This document shows, piece by piece, positions 35,756-46,900 of a stretch of DNA of 64,000 nt. A model generated the notes under the pieces. It made no database searches. It saw nothing but the letters and a program-made list of their open reading frames with translations, and was not told the DNA's origin. The position numbers were made by a program, and so were the translations under genes. Position 1 is the stretch's first letter, and the number at the start of each line of letters is the position of its first letter. The stretch comes from Oenanthe sinensis (taxonomy: Eukaryota > Streptophyta > Magnoliopsida > Apiales > Apiaceae): NCBI GenBank assembly GCA_028671895.1, contig CM053794.1, positions 24,476,501 through 24,540,500 of the forward strand. The letters run 5' to 3'.

Positions 35756-38700
35756 CTAAGTTGAGCCACTTGTCACCATCCCTAATTCAGAAACCAGTCT
35801 GTTAAATGTTGCTTCAGGCAAGGGCTTAGTGAATATATCTGCTAATTGTTGATCTGTAGGAACAAAATGTAATTCAATTGTTCCTTCCTCCACATGTTCC
35901 CTTATGAAGTGATATCTGATACTGATGTGTTTTGTCAGAGAATGCTGGACTGGATTTCCTGTCATTGCAATAGCACTTTGGTTATCACAATAAATAGGAA
36001 TTTTTGAAAATTTCAAACCATAGTCTAACAATTGATTTATCATCCATAAGATCTGTGCACAGCAGCTTCCAGCAGCTATATATTCAGCCTCTGCAGTTGA
36101 TGTTGAAATGGATTTCTGCTTTTTGCTTTGCCATGACACAAGTCTTCCACCTAAAAATTGACAACTGCCACTTGTGCTTTTCCTGTCAATCTTGCATCCT
36201 GCATAGTCAGCATCTGAATAGCCTATCAATTTGAAATCAGACTCCCTAGGATACCATAAGCCAAGATAAGCAGTGCCCTTGAGATATCTGAAAATCCTTT
36301 TCACAGCAATTAAATGAGGTGCTCTTGGATTTGCTTGAAATCTAGCACACAGACATGTGGAAAACATGATGTCTGGTCTACTTGCAGTCAAATAAAGTAG
36401 AGAACCAATCATTCCTCTGTATGCTGTAATATCAACAGGTTCTCCAGTGTCTTGATCAAGTTTTGTTGCAGTAGCCATGGGAGTTGTAGCAGATGCAGAA
36501 TCTTGCATTTGAAATTTAGTGAGTAGATTCTTTGTGTATTTAGACTGATCAATGAAAATACCTTCTTCAGTCTGTTTCACTTGTAAACCTAGAAAATAAC
36601 TCAATTCTCCCATCATACTCATTTGATACCTGGACTGCATTAGCTTTAAAAATCTTTTACAGAGTTTCTCATTAGTGGAACCAAATATAATATCATCAAC
36701 ATATATTTGAACCAATAATAAATCCTTACCTTGAGTTCTATAAAACAAGGTTTTATCAATTGTTCCTCTAGTGAAACCATTTTCAAGTAAGAATAGAGCC
36801 AGAGTTTCATACCAGGCCCTTGGTGCTTGCTTTAGTCCATATAGAGCTTTATCCAGTCTGTAGACATGATTTGGATATTTTGTATTGACAAAGCCAGGTG
36901 GTTGTTCAACATAGACTTCTTCTTCAAGTTCACCATTTAAAAATGCACTTTTAACATCCATCTGGTAGACCTTGAATTTCTTATGAGCAGCATAAGCAAT
37001 AAAAATTCTGATTGCCTCAAGTCTAGCTACAGGTGCATAGGTTTCATCATAATCAATCCCCTCCTGTTGAGAATAACCTTTGGCCACAAGTCTTGCTTTG
37101 TTTCTTGTAATTATTCCATCAGAGTCTGTCTTGTTTCTGAATACCCATTTTGTACCAACAATAGATCTGTTCTTTGGCTTTGGAACTAGGGTCCAAATTT
37201 CATTCCTTTCAAACTCATTCAATTCTTCCTGCATTGCAGTAATCCAATCTGCATCTTTCAAAGCATCTTCAACCTTCTTTGGTTCTATTTGCGAAAGAAA
37301 ACTATGAAATAGACATTCATTCTGAGTAGCTTTTCTTGTTTTTATTCCACTTTCCAGATCACCTATAATTAAATCAGGTGTGTGATCTTTGGTCCATTTC
37401 CTTGGATGTGGAAAGTTTCTTGAACTAGATGCTCCCCCGTGATCTGTGCCTTCATAGAATGATCCTTCTGTAAATGCTGATCCTTCTCCTGAAGATGTGC
37501 TTCCATCAGTGTTTGATGACTTAGAGTTTAGGTACTCAGAGTTTGAGTTATCAGAGATTGAGGTCTCAGACTTTGTGGTCTCAGAGTTTGAATGATCAGA
37601 GTTTAGGGTTTCAGAGTTTGTGTTGTTCAGAGTTTGGTCAGACTCTGATATTTCAATTACTATGTTTTGATCTCCAATGTTAGTACTTGATTGATGTTGC
37701 TCCCCCTCAACATGTGCAGAATCTTCAATTTCTATTTCAATCAATTCTGAATCAGAGTTTAAAGAATCAGAGATTACCTTACCAGAGTTTAGTTGAACAG
37801 AGTTTATTTTCTGGAGTTCATTATCAAATCTTAGAGTTTCTTGTGCATCTTTATCATGTAACCCAGCTATCTTCCCTTCATCAAAAGACACATTAACTGA
37901 TTCCATGACTGTCCTTGTCCTTAAATTGAATATTTTGAATGCCCTTGAAGAGGTTTTAGAAGTTGTTGCATATCCAATAAAAATTCCTTCATCTGCTTTA
38001 AGTTCAAACTTCTTCAATTGTTCAGGATGTGTTTTGAGAATAAAACACTTGCATCCAAAGATGTGAAAGTACTTGACATTTGCCTTTCTTCCTTTCAAAG
38101 ATTCATATGGAGTCATTCCATGTTTGTTTATTAAAGAACAATTTTGAGTAATGCATGCAGTGTTCACAGCTTCTGCCCAGAAATAAGTAGGTAGTATTGC
38201 TCCATCTAGCATTTTTCTAGCAGCTTCTATTAAAGTTCTGTTCTTTCTTTCAACTACACCATTTTATTGAGGTGTGCCAGGTGCTGAGAATTGTTGAGTA
38301 ATACCTTTTGTTGAGCAGAATTCCTCCATTGTTGAGTTCTTAAACTCTGTTCCATTGTCACTCCTTAAATTCTTTACTTTGTGAGTTGATCCATTCTCAA
38401 TCATTGCAATATGATCAATGATTGTTTCTGTAGTTTCATCCTTTTTGTGCAAAAAGTACACCCAAGTAAATCTAGTGAAATCATCAACTATTACCAGAGT
38501 GTATTTCTTCTTTCCAATGGACATGATATTGACTGGACCAAATAAGTCAAGATGCAATAGATGAAAAGGTTGATCAATTGAATTTTCAGTTTTGCTCTTG
38601 AAAGATGTCTTCTTTTGTTTGGCCTTTTGACATGAATCACAGAGTCCATCAGGATGAAATTGAACTTTTGGAAGACCTCTAACTAGGTCCTTCTTTATCA

Positions 38701-39166
38701 ATTCATTAATGTTTCCAAAGTTCAGATGACACAAATTTTTGTGCCAATTCTAGCTTTCCATTGGTGATGCCTTTCCAAGTAGACAGGTTAAGGAACCATT
38801 AGAATTCATATCCAAGCTAGCTTCAAATAAATTGTTATGTCTGTGGCCAATAAGAACTATTTTTCCATTTTTCTTGCTTTTCACTTCACAATGAGTTCCA
38901 TGAAATTCCACAGAATAATCTCTGTCTGTCATTTGACTCACACTTAGCAGATTATGTTTGAGTCCTTCAACTAGAGCTACATTTTCAATGATGACATTTT
39001 CAATCACAATATTGCCATATCCCAGTGTTCTTCCTATGTTGCCATCTCCATAAGATACTGCTGGGCCAGCCTTCTCCTCAAACTCTGAAAGCAGGGATTT
39101 ATTTCCAGTCATATGTGCAGAACATCCACTATCAATCACTAGAATGTTCTTCCTGTTTCCCTGCAA
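35756..39166 (-). pseudogene. Copia pol of element B (two nonsense codons)
   Basis: This is a single frame of about 1,136 codons. It contains protease (VIDSGCSAHMTG), GAG-pre-integrase, integrase (zinc-binding region with LCHLNFGNIN, then DDFTRFTW, RSDNGTEF), RT (KARLVAKGYSQQEGIDYDETY, YVDDIIFGST) and RNase H (GYSDADYAGC, STAEAEYIAAG, CDNQSAIAM), ending SGST*. Catalytic motifs are intact. It is interrupted only by TAG at 38750 and TAA at 38264. The frame opens just after a TGA at 39167-39169 and has no ATG, so its translation must depend on joining to gag. Confidence 0.95.
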
Positions 39167-39180
39167 TCAGTAAATGCAAT

Positions 39181-41432
39181 TTAATTAGTAGTTATGGGGA
39201 CCCAAACTAGTTTGGGTCCTTTCTTTGAAAACTTGTTAACTTTTGCAGCAGAAGTTCTTTTGTCAGAGTTTGTGTTAACAGAGTTTACATGATCAGAGTT
39301 AGCATTTACAGAGTTTGTACTGTCAGAGTTTACACTCCTTTTATCAGTCTTTATCACATATTTTTGCTTGACAGTATGTTTTGGAGAATTACTCATTTGA
39401 GGTTGTGGTTTGTAAGAATTGTAATACAAATTATGATAATCTTTGCATTTATAAATAGAATGCCATAAACTACCACAGTGAAAACAGGGATTTGATCTTG
39501 TTTGTTTTCTAGCCTCAAACCCAGGTTTTTCAGGTTCTTTCTTTTTCTTTTGTTTGCAGTCAATAGCAAGATGATTAGAATTACCACAAGTAAAACAGGT
39601 TTTCCTAGGAGCATCAGGGATATTCATGTAGTTATTCTCCTTAGTAATTCCTACTTTTCCATTCCTATTTCTTTTCACCTTTTTAGTTTTATTAGTGACT
39701 GCCTTAACTTTTCTTTAAGTTGCTTCTGTGAAAGTAATCCTATATTTATCTTTTTAGAATCTGGCACACCATTGTTTTTAGAGCATTCATGGAGAGTTTT
39801 CTTATAATCATTAGCTCTAACAAACTTCACAGGTTTAGTCAATGTTCCTTTTGTGTGTGAATTAGTGTGAAATTCTTTATCAGATTCATAACCTAGGGCA
39901 GATGTCCAATTCTTTTCAGAAAGCATTTGTTGGACCTTCTTACCAGAGTTTGTCCAAACTCTGAAGGTCTCTTTTTCCTTAGCTATCTCAGTTTTCAAAT
40001 ATGTGACTTGTATTTCCAACTGAGTTTGCATGTGTATAGCATTCTCACAGTCTTTCTTAAAGCTAAGCATGTGTACAAGTTCAGTTTCAAGAAAGTCATT
40101 CCTAGCATTCAGAGTCTGTATCTCAGATTTTAATCTTTCATTCTCAAGAGATTGTGACTTAAAGCTAACATGTAGATTTCTAAGAAAAGACTTTAATTCA
40201 TGAATATCTTCAGTATCAAAAGTGAAAACAGAGTTTGGTACCTTTTCAGAGTTTAAGATGGGAGACTCAGAGTTTGCCATGAGAGCATAGTTAGTTTCTT
40301 CTTCTGAGTCTGAGGAATCCATCCAATCTTTCTTTGATATGATGAGAGCTTTCCCAGATTCCTTGCTTCTGCACTCAGTAGCAAAATGTCCCATCTTGTT
40401 GCACTTGTAACACTTGACTTTTGATTTATCAAGAGTTTTTGATTTTCCATCTCTATCTTCTCTTTTTCTGAATCTGTCTTTCTTGTCTGACTCACTATGC
40501 TTCTTCTGATAGTTTCCTTGTTTCTTAATTTTTTTGTATTTCTTGAAGCTTTTGACAAACATAGCAAACATCTCCATCATGTCAGAGTCTGAAGAATTAT
40601 CAGAGTTTTCATCAGAGTTTGTCTCAAACTCTGATTCACTACTTTCTTTGATTACAGCTTTTCCTTTTCTTGTTGAGGCTTTAAGGACTTTTTCTGTAGG
40701 TTCTTCAATCTGGGCCTCAACATTCAAAGCAATAGATTTTGCCTTGCTACTTTTTCTATTTCTTCTTTGCTGTAACTCCAGATCATGAGTTTTCAATTTG
40801 CCATAAACTTCATCTAATGACATCTCATCCAAATCAGCCCTGTCTCTAATCAAGGATGTCTGCAGATCCCATTCTTCTGGAAGAGCCCTAAAAAATTTGG
40901 TGTTTGAATCTTCATTGTCATATACTTTATCCACCAAAGCCAAGTTATTCAACAGAGTTAGAAATCTGTCATAAATATCTGTGAGGGACTCATTCTGCTT
41001 AGCCTCAAAGTATTCATACTCTTGGATTAGAACAAATCTTCTATTTTTCTTTATCTCCTTGGTTCCTTGACATTGAACCTCCAGTGCATCCCAGATTTCT
41101 TTGGCAGTTTTGCATGCTATTACCCTGTTGGACATTACAGAGTCAAGACTATTATGCAAAATATTTCTTACCTTTGCATCTTTCAAGACTTCCTGTTTTT
41201 CTTCATTGGTCCATTCTTTCTTGTCCTTTAAGGTGTAATACTCAGAGATTTGTCTTCCTTCCACAATCGTAGATGACACTAGTTTGGTTGGTAGATACTG
41301 TCCTGTATGAATTCTGTCCAAATAATCAGGATCAGTTGCTTCCAAGAACATAATCATCTTCACCCTCCATGTAGGATATTCAGCCTTCTTCAATATATGG
41401 ATCCTGATGCTTTCATACTTGTTACCAGACAT
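39181..41432 (-). pseudogene. Copia gag of element B (one frameshift)
   Basis: It runs from ATG 41432 (MSGNKYESIRIHILKK) to TAA 39181, about 750 codons. One base is missing near 39709 relative to element A (CCTTAAC versus CCTTCAAC), which shifts the frame. It encodes a UBN2/gag-like domain, a first CCHC knuckle (CYKCNKMGHFATEC, near 40400), a coiled-coil-like stretch at about 40150-39950, and two further knuckles (CFTCGNSNHLAIDC and CFHCGSLWHSIYKC, about 39600-39440). A tail of Asn-Ser-Asp repeats follows, ending KGPKLVWVPITTN*. It is large for copia Gag, as in Sireviruses. Confidence 0.94.
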
Positions 41433-41468
41433 GATTATTTGATCTTTTTAAGTTGTAATTAACTGCCT

Positions 41469-41480
41469 GCTCTGATACCA
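41469..41480 (-). other. Primer binding site of element B
   Basis: On the minus strand it reads TGGTATCAGAGC, two bases from the 5' LTR. It is complementary to the plant initiator Met-tRNA 3' end. Confidence 0.92.
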
Positions 41481-41482
41481 AT

Positions 41483-41977
41483 TGTTTCCCAGAATAATCG
41501 ATTATGAACACAAGTATATAGAATGGAATACTGTTTTGTATTATTAATGATCTCGAATACAAAACTCTCTCAAGAAAATAATGTTCTTAAGAGCTGCTAG
41601 GTTATATAACTATTGCTTAATGAATTCAACATTGAATTATAACCTATCTCTGTGTTTATATAGACACAGCTACAAATACAATTACAAAACAGATTATGAT
41701 AAGAATATCTTTAATAAAGTAATTAGACTTGCACTTGAATTCCTTCTTACTATCCAAATCAGACTCTGATTTGTCTGTTTCCTTTTCTGGTAGACTCTGA
41801 AGCTAAACTCTGTCGATCTGTCATTCTCTGATTTGAGTATTCTCTGTTAGAGTAAACTCTGATTGAGTATTCTCTGATAGAGTAAACTCTGACCGACAGC
41901 TTCCTTAAACTCTGATGACGTCAGCATAAACTCTGTTTAGTATTCTCTGACAATCATCAGTGTTTGCATTCCTAACA
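41483..41977 (-). repeat. 5' LTR of element B
   Basis: This is the 495-bp partner of 30154-30625, and the following five bases repeat the target site ATTTA. It contains the 23-bp segment missing from the other LTR and several AAACTCTGA motifs. Confidence 0.95.
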
Positions 41978-41982
41978 ATTTA

Positions 41983-42640
41983 TATTAATTAACATAGATT
42001 AATAACACGTACAAATCATTAATAAATTTTTATTAATATAAAGAGTTACGAATATATTAAAAAATATTTTAATTAAAATTTAAATAAAAGAGCATGTTTA
42101 TATATATATATATAAAATATTAATATTAATATAATTTTAATATTCAAATTTTTTTATTATAAAATTATAATTTTAAATAAATTAAAGTATTTGAACGATA
42201 AGAAAATTGAAACATGCTATTAAATGTGAGTACAACTCTATATTCTAATTAAAAAAGAAGTTCGTTTAGACTAATATATATAAAAGTATATATAATATAG
42301 ATAGAACACAAAAATAAAATTTAATTAATATAAATAAAATAATAATATTATTTTAATTTTCATAAAATTTAATTAATAAATTATAATATTAAATAAATTA
42401 AAGAGGTTGACTAATTAGAAAATTAAAACATGGTAAATATGGTTGTTTATTGATTAAAATAATATTTTTAAAATTGAGTATGAGACATTTGAAATTGAGT
42501 GAGATAAAAAAACCAGACTGATAACTGAACAAATAATTAGTCTTGCGACTTTAATAACATAGGAGAGATAGGATATAATAAATAATATCGATTTTTTTAT
42601 ATTTTTTAAATTAATAACAACATAAAAGATATACGTCCGT
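41983..42640. other. AT-rich intergenic DNA, no gene seen
   Basis: This is very AT-rich sequence between element B and the upstream region of the Tubby-like gene. There are no ORFs or repeat ends that I can support. Confidence 0.6.
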
Positions 42641-43902
42641 GTATAGTGTGGTGAAGCGGAATTAATACAACCTTTGGAATCCGGTCTTCAGACATTTTTT
42701 TCATAGACAAGAAGCAAAAAAGCCGGCTTTCAGAATCCAATTAAAGTAAACTCATAGACTCAACAACAAGGTCATCTATCTCTCCCTTTCTCTATACAAC
42801 TATACAATGTTTGATTTGATGCTACATATGTACATATATATGTTCTTGAAATTTTCTTTTTATGGTTGATTTTTTGTTGCCTATTCTTGAAACTTCAAAG
42901 TGGTCTTCACTTTGATCTTTGAATTACAAGATGGGTCTGTTGTAAATGTTCTTGAAATTTGATTTTTATCATAAAGGTCACAGCTTTATGATTAATTTGT
43001 TAGTATCTTTGTTGTTTTTGAGTGTTAGGTTAAGTTTAGGTATGTGGGGGTGAAAAGATTTGTTCTTTCTTGATTTTTACAACTTGAATTTGTTAAAAGT
43101 TGTGATCAGTTGTAGTTGTAGATAATTGTTGAAATATGTTGTTATGTAACTGTTTTTTGGGTTCAAGAATTTTTAGGAAGTTTTAATTTGTAAGTGTTTT
43201 AATCATGTTGATTGTATGTTGTAGTTGGTTTGTCAGTTAGTTACAAGTCCCTTCTGATAGAATCGTAGTGAAATGTTTAAAATTTATTTCCCTTTAGGAG
43301 ATGTCTGGATTTAGGCAAGTCAGTTGTTTCAGAATCTAGGGTTTTTCTCAGTTTTGTGTAATTGCTGATTAGTTGAATATTAGGATTTTCCTTTTATTGT
43401 GTGTTGTAGTTCAATATAATTCAAAATTTTCCATTTTCAAGAGCTTGTTGAAATAAATGTTCTTGTTACATATGGTGGATAATTTGGTATAGTGTTGGAT
43501 TTCGTGTAATGTTTGTGTCACTTTTATCTGACAGAAGGAAGTGATTTTTGAATTTAGAGCACTTAAGGTTTTAGTGGAAAAGTTGTTTGTGATTGAAGTG
43601 TGGAATTTCATAGTGCTTTAGGCACTCCAAGAGGTTTTCTTTAGTGGGAATCTTCTTCTTTGCTTTGTGCTTTTGGCCCATTATATATCCCTTTTAACTT
43701 GGTTCTTAAGCTTTTGGGAAGAAGTTTTATCAAATTACTATTACTATTTTAAATGTTTGCAGTTATTGTATTTGGCGGAAGTAACAGATTTTGGTTCATC
43801 GTTTAAGCGGAATTAGACAAGTGATTTGTAATCTTTGTACCTGTAAACTACACCGGATATAACAGTTCTGCTGATTGTGGACAAGGGGACGTGCTGAAAT
43901 AG
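42641..43902 (+). promoter_or_regulatory. Promoter and 5' leader of the Tubby-like gene
   Basis: Base composition changes near 42640 from AT-rich repeats to mixed sequence. CT-rich leader-like sequence lies at about 42770-42800 (CTCTCCCTTTCTCT). A good 3' splice acceptor (ATGTTTGCAG, ending near 43762) suggests a 5'-UTR intron, a common arrangement in plant Tubby-like genes. The donor is unclear, and short minus-strand ORFs here are incidental. Confidence 0.5.
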
Positions 43903-46900
43903 ATGTCATTTCGCAGTATAGTGCGTGATGTAAGAGATGGTGTCAAGAGTTTATCAAGACGGGGTTTTGAGGTGAGGCTTCCTGGTCATCACAGGGGAAA
44001 ATCTCATGGAGCGGTTCATGAGTTGCATGACGTACCTGTAGTGATTCAGGACAGTTGTTGGACTAATCTTCCACCCGAGTTGCTGAGTGATGTGATCAAG
44101 AGGTTGGAGGCAAGTGAGAGTACATGGCCTGCTCGAAAGAACGTTGTTGCTTGTGCTGCTGTGTGCAAGTCATGGAGGGAAATGTGCAAAGAAATTGTTA
44201 TAAATCCAGAAGTCTCGGGAAAACTTACGTTCCCAGTATCCCTGAAACAGGTATGAATGTAGGATTCTTTCTGCCTCTTGGTGTTTCTTTGGTTATATAG
44301 GTATGCTATAATTGTGTTACATATTAGTTTACCGAGCAAGACTATCAAAATGTTCCTTAATATCTACATAAAATACATTTCTAAATGAAAACCTTTTGTT
44401 GATATGAGTTTAGCAAGTGATATTCTAGTAAATTTCTGGTATATGTGCAGTCCTAGACCAACCGACATGATCCCCTTAAGATATAGTTTGAAAATAATAT
44501 TGTCATGATGTAGCCAGGGTATACATTTCACACAGTTGCAGTGGTTTTAACAGAAATAGAAGTGCAATGACTTCAAATGAAGTTAGTCAGAAGACAATAA
44601 AATCACCAGCTACTTTAATCTAAAGTTCCTACCAGTGAAAATCATGATCGCAAGTGTATTTTCAGGACGTCATAGTTTATTTAAATGAGATAAGTATCTA
44701 CCATGGAGGAAATTAGAAAATATTATATAGGGTAGTCATGAAAATACTTGTTCCGGATTGGGGATATGAAGTTGTGAAGGCAAATGCCAAATTTCTATAA
44801 TCTCTATACCAACTGAAAGGTGCATGCCTAGTGTGCATTATTCATTTTGATTAATTCTTGTAAGAGGTTGATCTTTGCGGGGAGTGTTTTGGTTCTAAAC
44901 GGGATGGAGCCTTTTCCGTCTCTCACGCGCTTTGTTTGTGTCTGCACCCTCTGTGTTACTTAGAAAAAGGTGTCTGTGGCAGTACTTGTTTGATAGGCCC
45001 ACATGGCAATGACATGAAATTACAACAGATGCATGTCATGACTTAAGAAAATAGAATCTCCATATTACATGCCTAATAGAGGAAGAATTAGTGTCTTCTG
45101 ATGGCGGAATAAGCAAATCTGGCACTTGGTTGCTGTAGGGCCTTGTTGTTGATGAAGATATTTGTTTCACAATACCAATGCCGAGGGAAGAATCAATAGC
45201 ATTTAATGACATAATTTAGAGCAAAATTGGAAATTAAATATACTAGTAAGTAGAAATTCACTTTCCTTTGTAGCTTTATAGAACTGTTTTGTCACTCTCT
45301 GAACCATTTTGCAAAAAGTTTAACCAAATTAACCATCATCTTTTTTCTGCTTCTCTCTACTTGAAATACTTAGGAACATGTTCATGAGAACTCTGTATTT
45401 ATCCTCTCTTTTTTTCTTGTTTGATCTTAACTTTGCAATACACTGTTAAAGTTATTGTATAAACAAGCCAAACATACCCAGTGTGAATGCGCTGCATAAT
45501 AATTAGTATACGAAAATAGGTGATGATCTTAAGTAGGAGGCTGTTATCATTACCAGATTCACTCCACAACATACTTTTCTCAATGTTAAAGATTTTTCTC
45601 AGCATTTTTAACTGTAGGAGGCTGATATTGGCACTAGATTCGTCCCATAGACAGAACCCCCTTTGGAAAATGTCAATGTTAAATATTATGCTCATCAAAT
45701 TTAAGTATTTAACTAATAACTTGTTTCAGGTTACTAAAAAAGGATCATCTCATCCAAATGGTTTTTCATTTACTTGCAAAATTATTGTTAAATGTCTAAA
45801 CCTGACTAAATCGTATAAATTATTAAACTTGTCTTGTTGTCAAGTTAATGATCAGTGTAGAGTAGGTGTAAATTAAATCTTTCTTTAGTCTAGGCTTTCT
45901 TTGTGAAACTCATTTAAACAAACCTAATTGAAATTGGAGTCAAATCATAGGGAGTGTTTTAATGTATTTAATACTGCATTTGATTTTGTTCCCAAAATAT
46001 TTTCCCATGTCAGACTAGAAAGTTTTAATTGATTGTGAAAATAATAAATGAGATGGACCTTCTTGCATTCACATTAACCACACCAAATCATTTGGGAACA
46101 ATACTGCCTTTAAATAGGCACTATACAACTGTATCAAATCTGGTAGTTAATACCATATATACAAAATTAATTACATATATTCCTGGACTAAATCAATTAG
46201 TATCAGTTAGCATTCTAACATATATCAATTAACTCCTACATATCTGCAATATCTTCTACATAGTTTTATATATATAGGCATGATTTTTGTGTTCATGTAT
46301 GTAATTTTGATGAACATATGTTACATAAGAAAGGAGAATTGTATTTATATGTCTTTAGCAAGTGTGGATGCATGTTTATGGTTTACATTAATACCTTGAA
46401 TTGTAAAGATGAGCCACAAGCTCGTTACTATTTGTAATTTTATCTTTTGTATATGTAAATTTGAGTTTATCCCTATCTTTTGTCCTTATTTCATCATTTA
46501 AATGATTTACTGTCTTCAACCATACAGCCAGGAACTCGGGATGGCACTATTCAGTGTTTTATTAAGAGAGACAAAGTTAATTTGACGTACCGTCTGTTCC
46601 TTTGTCTCAGTTCTGGTAACTCTTTCTCAATATTATTCATTCATTGTTAATTTATCATATTGTCAAGTTTGTGCATGTGCTTCAGCCAATGTGAGATTTA
46701 GAAAATTCTTATTATGACAGCAGCCAACCTACAAGTGCTGTATGCATCATTGTGACTTTAGCAATGTAATGTGCTTGTTTTCTGATTATCTGTATCTTCA
46801 TGAATTGATTTGAAGTTGTTATTGTGAGTTGTCCATGTATCTACATACATTGTGAGTCTCGGCCCTATTTAGGGACCCCTCTTACCCCATGAACTAGTTG

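Larger units (their letters stand above)
30154..41977 (-). mobile_element. Sirevirus-type Ty1/copia retrotransposon B
   Basis: This is a complete 11.8-kb minus-strand element of the same family as A. Its LTRs are 472 bp (30154-30625) and 495 bp (41483-41977), with about seven substitutions between them plus one 23-bp deletion in the left copy. The target duplication ATTTA (30149-30153 and 41978-41982) is perfect. Coding regions are closer to intact than in A: gag has one single-base deletion, pol has two nonsense codons, and the third ORF has one single-base deletion and two nonsense codons. Both LTRs lack the G-run hairpin present in A. Confidence 0.97.

Noticed and set aside
35560..35760. 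CRISPR-like array of TCAGAGTTT repeats
   Set aside because: Repeats are short, irregularly spaced and scattered through an LTR retrotransposon in a plant genome.
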